Assembly: GCA_022701965.1 (NCBI GenBank)
Contig: JAKONL010000593.1
Span: forward strand, 1 to 7,172
DNA: 7,172 bases
Source of the DNA: Burkholderiaceae bacterium
GTDB taxonomy: Bacteria > Pseudomonadota > Gammaproteobacteria > Burkholderiales > Burkholderiaceae
Reading direction: 5' to 3'
Shown: one piece after another, positions 4,033 through 7,172 of the stretch
Layout: every line of letters starts with the position of its first letter
How positions within the stretch are numbered: position 1 is the stretch's first letter
Notes under the pieces: model-generated
Seen by the model: only the letters and a program-made list of their open reading frames with translations
The model's database searches: none
What the model was told of the DNA's origin: nothing
Made by a program: the position numbers and the translations under genes

Positions 4033-6542
4033 AAGCCGACCGCAGCACAGGGGCACGGCCGTGGCCCGCCCACCGCCTGGTCCTCCTGGCGGGCCTGGCG
4101 CTGGCGGCGTTCCTGACCCTGGCGTCGGTGGCGATCTTCCTGCAGTTCCGCACCGCCGTCGTCCAGGAGCAGCAGAAGCGCAACGCGCTCTTCGCGCGCG
4201 TGCTCGAGGACTTCGTCACGCGAAGCGTCGACACGGCCGCGCTGTCGCTGGCGGGAATCGGGAGCGACCTGAACGTCCCGCTCACGGCCACCAGCGAAGC
4301 CATCTCGGCTAACCTGCGCCAGACGCTGGTCAGCCTGCCGCCGCTGCGCTCGCTGGCGGTCGTCCGGGTCGACGGCCTGGTCACCGCCGCGAGCGACGCC
4401 GCCGACATCGGGCGTCGGATCGACCTGTCGCGTCTCGGTCCCCTGCCCTCGTCGTCGCGCGACGTCATCGGCAACTACGTGCGCGGCCGGGGACTGGCGG
4501 ACATCGTCGCCGGTGGCCGCCCCACGAAGGCGCCGGCATCGATCGGCTTCATCCCCCTGATGCATCTCGTGCGCCTGCCGTCGGGCGATGCCATCGTGAT
4601 CGCGCTGCTGAACCTGGACGGGATCGTCAACCAGATGCGGCTGACCATCGCCGATCCGACCAGCCGCGCGGTCCTGACGAGCTTCGGCGGCCGCATCTAC
4701 GGCGATACGGCGGACGCGGTGCCCGGCACCGCGCTGGCCGGACATCCGGTGTTCAGGGACTTCCTGCCCCGCATCGAGCACAAGGAATTCCAGGGACCCG
4801 GCGTCGACCCCGAGGTGCAGACCGGCGCGTTCCGGGTGTCGAGCGCTTGGCCGCTGGTGGTGATCGTGGAGCGGCCGCTCGACAGCGTGATCTCGACCTG
4901 GCTGCAGAGCGTGCGTCCGCAACTGGTCCTCGCGGGTTGCGCCGTGCTGATGCTGGTCGTGCTGACGGTCATCGCATCGCGCAGCCTGAAGGCCCGCGAG
5001 GAGGCGCGCCTGAGCCGCGACAAGCTGGTGGCCCGGATCGCCAGCAGCGAGCAGGAACTCAGCATCATCGTGCGCAGCGTGCAGGAGTTCCTGTTCAGGA
5101 CGGACGAGCGCGGCGTGCTGACGTTCGTCAATGCGCACTGGATGACGGCCACCGGGAGCTCCGCGCAGTCGATCCTGGGCACGCGGCTGGAAGACATCGT
5201 CGCGCCCGGGGAACGTCGCGAGGTCAGGACGCTGCTCGAGGCGGAAATGCAATCCGGCGTGCGTACGGCGACGCTGACCTTCTGGGCCGCGACCGCACAC
5301 CCGAGGCGCGTCGACATCGCGCTCGTGCCGCTCCACGAGGGCGATCGGCCCACCGGCTTCGCCGGCAGCGCCATCGACATCACCGCCCGCGAGGAAGCCG
5401 AGGCCCGGCTGGCGGAGCAGCTCGCCTTCATGGCGCAGCTCCAGGACATGACGCCGCTGCCGACGTCGATGCGCGACATGTCCGGCCGGTACGTGGACGT
5501 GAACCGCGCGTGGCTGAAGTTCTTCGCGGTCTCCAGGAGCGCCGTCATCGGACGGGGCATGTCCTGCATCGCCAGCGATTCCGAGGTTCGCCCCCACGAG
5601 ACCCAGGACCGGCGGCTGGACAGCGCGACGCGGCACGTGCAGTACGAGGCGGCCGTCACGCGCGCCGGCGGCGACCGGCGCGACGTCCTGATCGACAAGG
5701 TCCTCGTGCCCGGGCGCGACGGCAGACCCCAGGGCATCCTCAGCACGTTCATCGACGTCACCGAGATGCGCGATGCGTCCAGGGCCATGCAGGAGGCCCG
5801 CGAGGCGGCCGAGGAAGCGTCGCGCGTGAAGAGCGAATTCATCGCCAACATCAGCCACGAACTGCGCACGCCCCTGCAATCGATCATCGGCTTCTCCGAA
5901 CTCGGCGTCGGCCGGATGCGCGACGACGCGGTGGCATCGGACATGTTCGGTGCCGTCCTGTCGGCGGGCCAGCGCATGCTCGCGCTGGTCAACGACCTGC
6001 TGGACGTCGCCAAGATCGAGAGCGCGGTGGGCACGATCCACCTCGAGCGCACCGACCTGCGGCCGCTGCTGCGCAGCGTCGCGCGCGAACTCGATCCGTT
6101 GCTGGAGGCGAAGCAGCTGCGCGTCGACCTCCGGCTGCCGGCGTCGCCGCTGTCGGCCAAGGTCGACCCGTTCCGTTTCCAGCAGGTCGTGCGCAATGTG
6201 CTGGCGAACGCGATCCGCTTTTCCCCCGATGGCGCGCCGATCGAGCTGGGCGCCCGGCTCGGGTCCGATCGCAGCGTCCACGTCTGGGTGCGCGACCTCG
6301 GCCCCGGCATCCCGCCGGGCGAAGGCGAGCAGATCTTCGATGCCTTCGTGCAGTCGAGCAAGACCAGGGACGGCGCCGGGGGCACGGGCCTGGGACTGGC
6401 GATCTGCCGGAAGATACTCGACGCGCACCGCGGCACGATCAGCGCACGCAACCACCCGGGCGGCGGCGCCTGCTTCGACGTGCTGCTGCCGCCGAACGAT
6501 TTCACGGACACGATGCCGGGCGTGCTCTCGGAGCTTGTCTGA
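4029..6542 (+). CDS. Sensor histidine kinase with periplasmic domain and two PAS
   Basis: An 837-aa inner-membrane kinase. TM1 lies at about 17-40, then a periplasmic domain of about 255 residues (41-295, possibly a double-Cache fold), TM2 at about 298-318, a linker helix, PAS1 (about 345-455), PAS2 (about 466-580), a coiled coil (581-600), HisKA (about 600-668) and a HATPase domain (about 714-821). The phospho-accepting H610 lies in ISHELRTP. N-box residues are N723 and N727, the G1 box is D756-x-G-x-G, and GTGLGLAI is at 785-792, so it should be active. There is no C-terminal receiver or Hpt. The start is TTG at 4029, overlapping the previous stop as TTGA. It is the only start codon placed to keep TM1 whole: the next GTG falls inside the membrane segment, and longer readings run through the binding-protein gene. 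The kinase probably senses the binding protein's ligand and serves the cluster's receivers (inference). Confidence 0.9.
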   Translation: MKADRSTGARPWPAHRLVLLAGLALAAFLTLASVAIFLQFRTAVVQEQQKRNALFARVLEDFVTRSVDTAALSLAGIGSDLNVPLTATSEAISANLRQTLVSLPPLRSLAVVRVDGLVTAASDAADIGRRIDLSRLGPLPSSSRDVIGNYVRGRGLADIVAGGRPTKAPASIGFIPLMHLVRLPSGDAIVIALLNLDGIVNQMRLTIADPTSRAVLTSFGGRIYGDTADAVPGTALAGHPVFRDFLPRIEHKEFQGPGVDPEVQTGAFRVSSAWPLVVIVERPLDSVISTWLQSVRPQLVLAGCAVLMLVVLTVIASRSLKAREEARLSRDKLVARIASSEQELSIIVRSVQEFLFRTDERGVLTFVNAHWMTATGSSAQSILGTRLEDIVAPGERREVRTLLEAEMQSGVRTATLTFWAATAHPRRVDIALVPLHEGDRPTGFAGSAIDITAREEAEARLAEQLAFMAQLQDMTPLPTSMRDMSGRYVDVNRAWLKFFAVSRSAVIGRGMSCIASDSEVRPHETQDRRLDSATRHVQYEAAVTRAGGDRRDVLIDKVLVPGRDGRPQGILSTFIDVTEMRDASRAMQEAREAAEEASRVKSEFIANISHELRTPLQSIIGFSELGVGRMRDDAVASDMFGAVLSAGQRMLALVNDLLDVAKIESAVGTIHLERTDLRPLLRSVARELDPLLEAKQLRVDLRLPASPLSAKVDPFRFQQVVRNVLANAIRFSPDGAPIELGARLGSDRSVHVWVRDLGPGIPPGEGEQIFDAFVQSSKTRDGAGGTGLGLAICRKILDAHRGTISARNHPGGGACFDVLLPPNDFTDTMPGVLSELV

Positions 6543-6546
6543 ACCG

Positions 6547-6567
6547 GCGGTGCCCGGGCCTCACCGC
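6547..6567. terminator. Possible bidirectional terminator hairpin
   Basis: GCGGTG (6547-6552) and CACCGC (6562-6567) form a perfect 6-base stem around a 9-base GC-rich loop. It lies in the 27-base gap between the convergent kinase and icd genes. There is no T-run on either side, so it is not a classical intrinsic terminator. Its position between two converging stops is the main argument for a role in ending or blocking transcription from both directions. Confidence 0.35.
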
Positions 6568-6569
6568 GC

Positions 6570-7172
6570 CTACATGTTGTCGATCATCACCTTGCCGAAG
6601 CCCGAACAGCTCACCTGCGTCGCGCCTTCCATCATCCGCGCGAAATCGTAGGTCACCCGCTTGCTCGCGATCGACTTCTCGATCGAGGCGATGATCAGGT
6701 CGGCCGCTTCGGTCCAGCCGATGTGGCGCAGCATCATCTCCGCCGAGAGGATCTCGGAGCCCGGGTTCACGTAGTCCTTGCCGGCGTACTTCGGCGCGGT
6801 GCCGTGGGTGGCCTCGAACATCGCGACGGTGTCGCTCAGGTTCCCTCCCGGTGCGATGCCGATGCCGCCGACCTGGGCCGACAGTGCGTCGGAGACATAG
6901 TCGCCGTTCAGGTTCAGCGTCGCGACGACCGAATACTCGACCGGGCGCAGCAGGATCTGCTGCAGGAACGCATCGGTGTTGCTGTCCTTCAGGGTGATCT
7001 CCCGGCCCGACTTCGGATTCGCGAGCTTCATCCACGGACCGCCGTCGATCAGCTCGGCGCCGAATTCCCTGGCGGCGAGTCCGTAGGCCCAGTCGCGAAA
7101 GCTGCCTTCGGTGTATTTCATGATGTTGCCCTTGTGGACGACGGTCACGCTGGGCTTGTCGTTGTCGATCGC
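6570..7172 (-). CDS. icd: NADP isocitrate dehydrogenase, C-terminal part
   Basis: The last 200 residues of a TCA-cycle isocitrate dehydrogenase, which oxidatively decarboxylates isocitrate to 2-oxoglutarate in the cytoplasm; the N-terminal half lies beyond the right edge. The match to E. coli Icd is close along the whole fragment, including [46 protein letters not shown] and the final DNM. By E. coli numbering (fragment residue plus about 216) it keeps catalytic K230, metal ligands D307 and D311, and the NADP-specifying K344, Y345, Y391 and R395, so NADP rather than NAD is expected. The GTG at 7148 is an internal Val, not a start: the frame stays open and homologous to the last base. It is a housekeeping gene, converging on the signalling operon and probably unrelated to it. 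Confidence 0.97.
   Translation of the reverse strand, partial: AIDNDKPSVTVVHKGNIMKYTEGSFRDWAYGLAAREFGAELIDGGPWMKLANPKSGREITLKDSNTDAFLQQILLRPVEYSVVATLNLNGDYVSDALSAQVGGIGIAPGGNLSDTVAMFEATHGTAPKYAGKDYVNPGSEILSAEMMLRHIGWTEAADLIIASIEKSIASKRVTYDFARMMEGATQVSCSGFGKVMIDNM

Noticed and set aside
3903..6455. Very long minus-strand open frame (850 codons) opposite the kinase
   Set aside because: Its translation is low-complexity Arg, Ala, Gly, His and Asp with no domain, as expected from the antisense of a high-GC gene. The plus-strand kinase carries complete conserved motifs.
4697..6511. Second long minus-strand open frame (604 codons) opposite the kinase
   Set aside because: The translation is dominated by Ser, Arg and Thr with no recognisable motif; it is another antisense shadow of the kinase gene.

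Overview
This high-GC window with strong C/G third-position bias reads as a proteobacterial chromosome segment. The closest match by feel is Burkholderiales-like Betaproteobacteria: the E. coli-type NADP isocitrate dehydrogenase and the style of the two-component genes fit, but no marker gene settles it. No rRNA, tRNA, CRISPR array, IS element or integration scar is visible.

Layout. Positions 1-171 are a relatively AT-rich non-coding stretch with a repeated 10-mer, upstream of a small unrecognised gene (172-540, +). Converging on it, with a 9-base gap, is a two-gene minus-strand unit. It encodes an HTH-receiver regulator (1978 to 1295) followed 4 bases later by a receiver-Hpt protein (1290 to 550). 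A 112-base AT-rich divergent intergenic region (1979-2090) separates this unit from a plus-strand operon of four genes: a stand-alone receiver (2091-2468), an HD-GYP cyclic-di-GMP phosphodiesterase (2465-3241), a secreted family 3 solute-binding protein (3238-4032), and a membrane histidine kinase with two PAS domains (4029-6542). Each junction in this operon is a 4-base stop/start overlap: ATGA, ATGA, then TTGA. The operon converges on the 3' end of icd (7172 to 6570, minus, incomplete), with a 27-base gap that contains a small GC-rich hairpin.

How the genes may work together (inference). The six genes from 550 to 6542 look like one signalling module. A periplasmic binding protein, which keeps the residues that hold an amino acid's carboxylate and amino groups in this family, may report ligand to the kinase's periplasmic domain. 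No transporter permease or ATPase is encoded in the window. The kinase has no receiver of its own, and three separate receivers lie in the cluster. The receiver-Hpt protein has no output domain and could shuttle phosphate within a relay. The HTH-receiver protein would be the transcriptional output. The HD-GYP enzyme, co-translated with the lone receiver, would be a c-di-GMP output. This amounts to an RpfC/RpfG- or BvgS-like scheme broken into separate proteins. The components belong to known families; the arrangement is the notable part.
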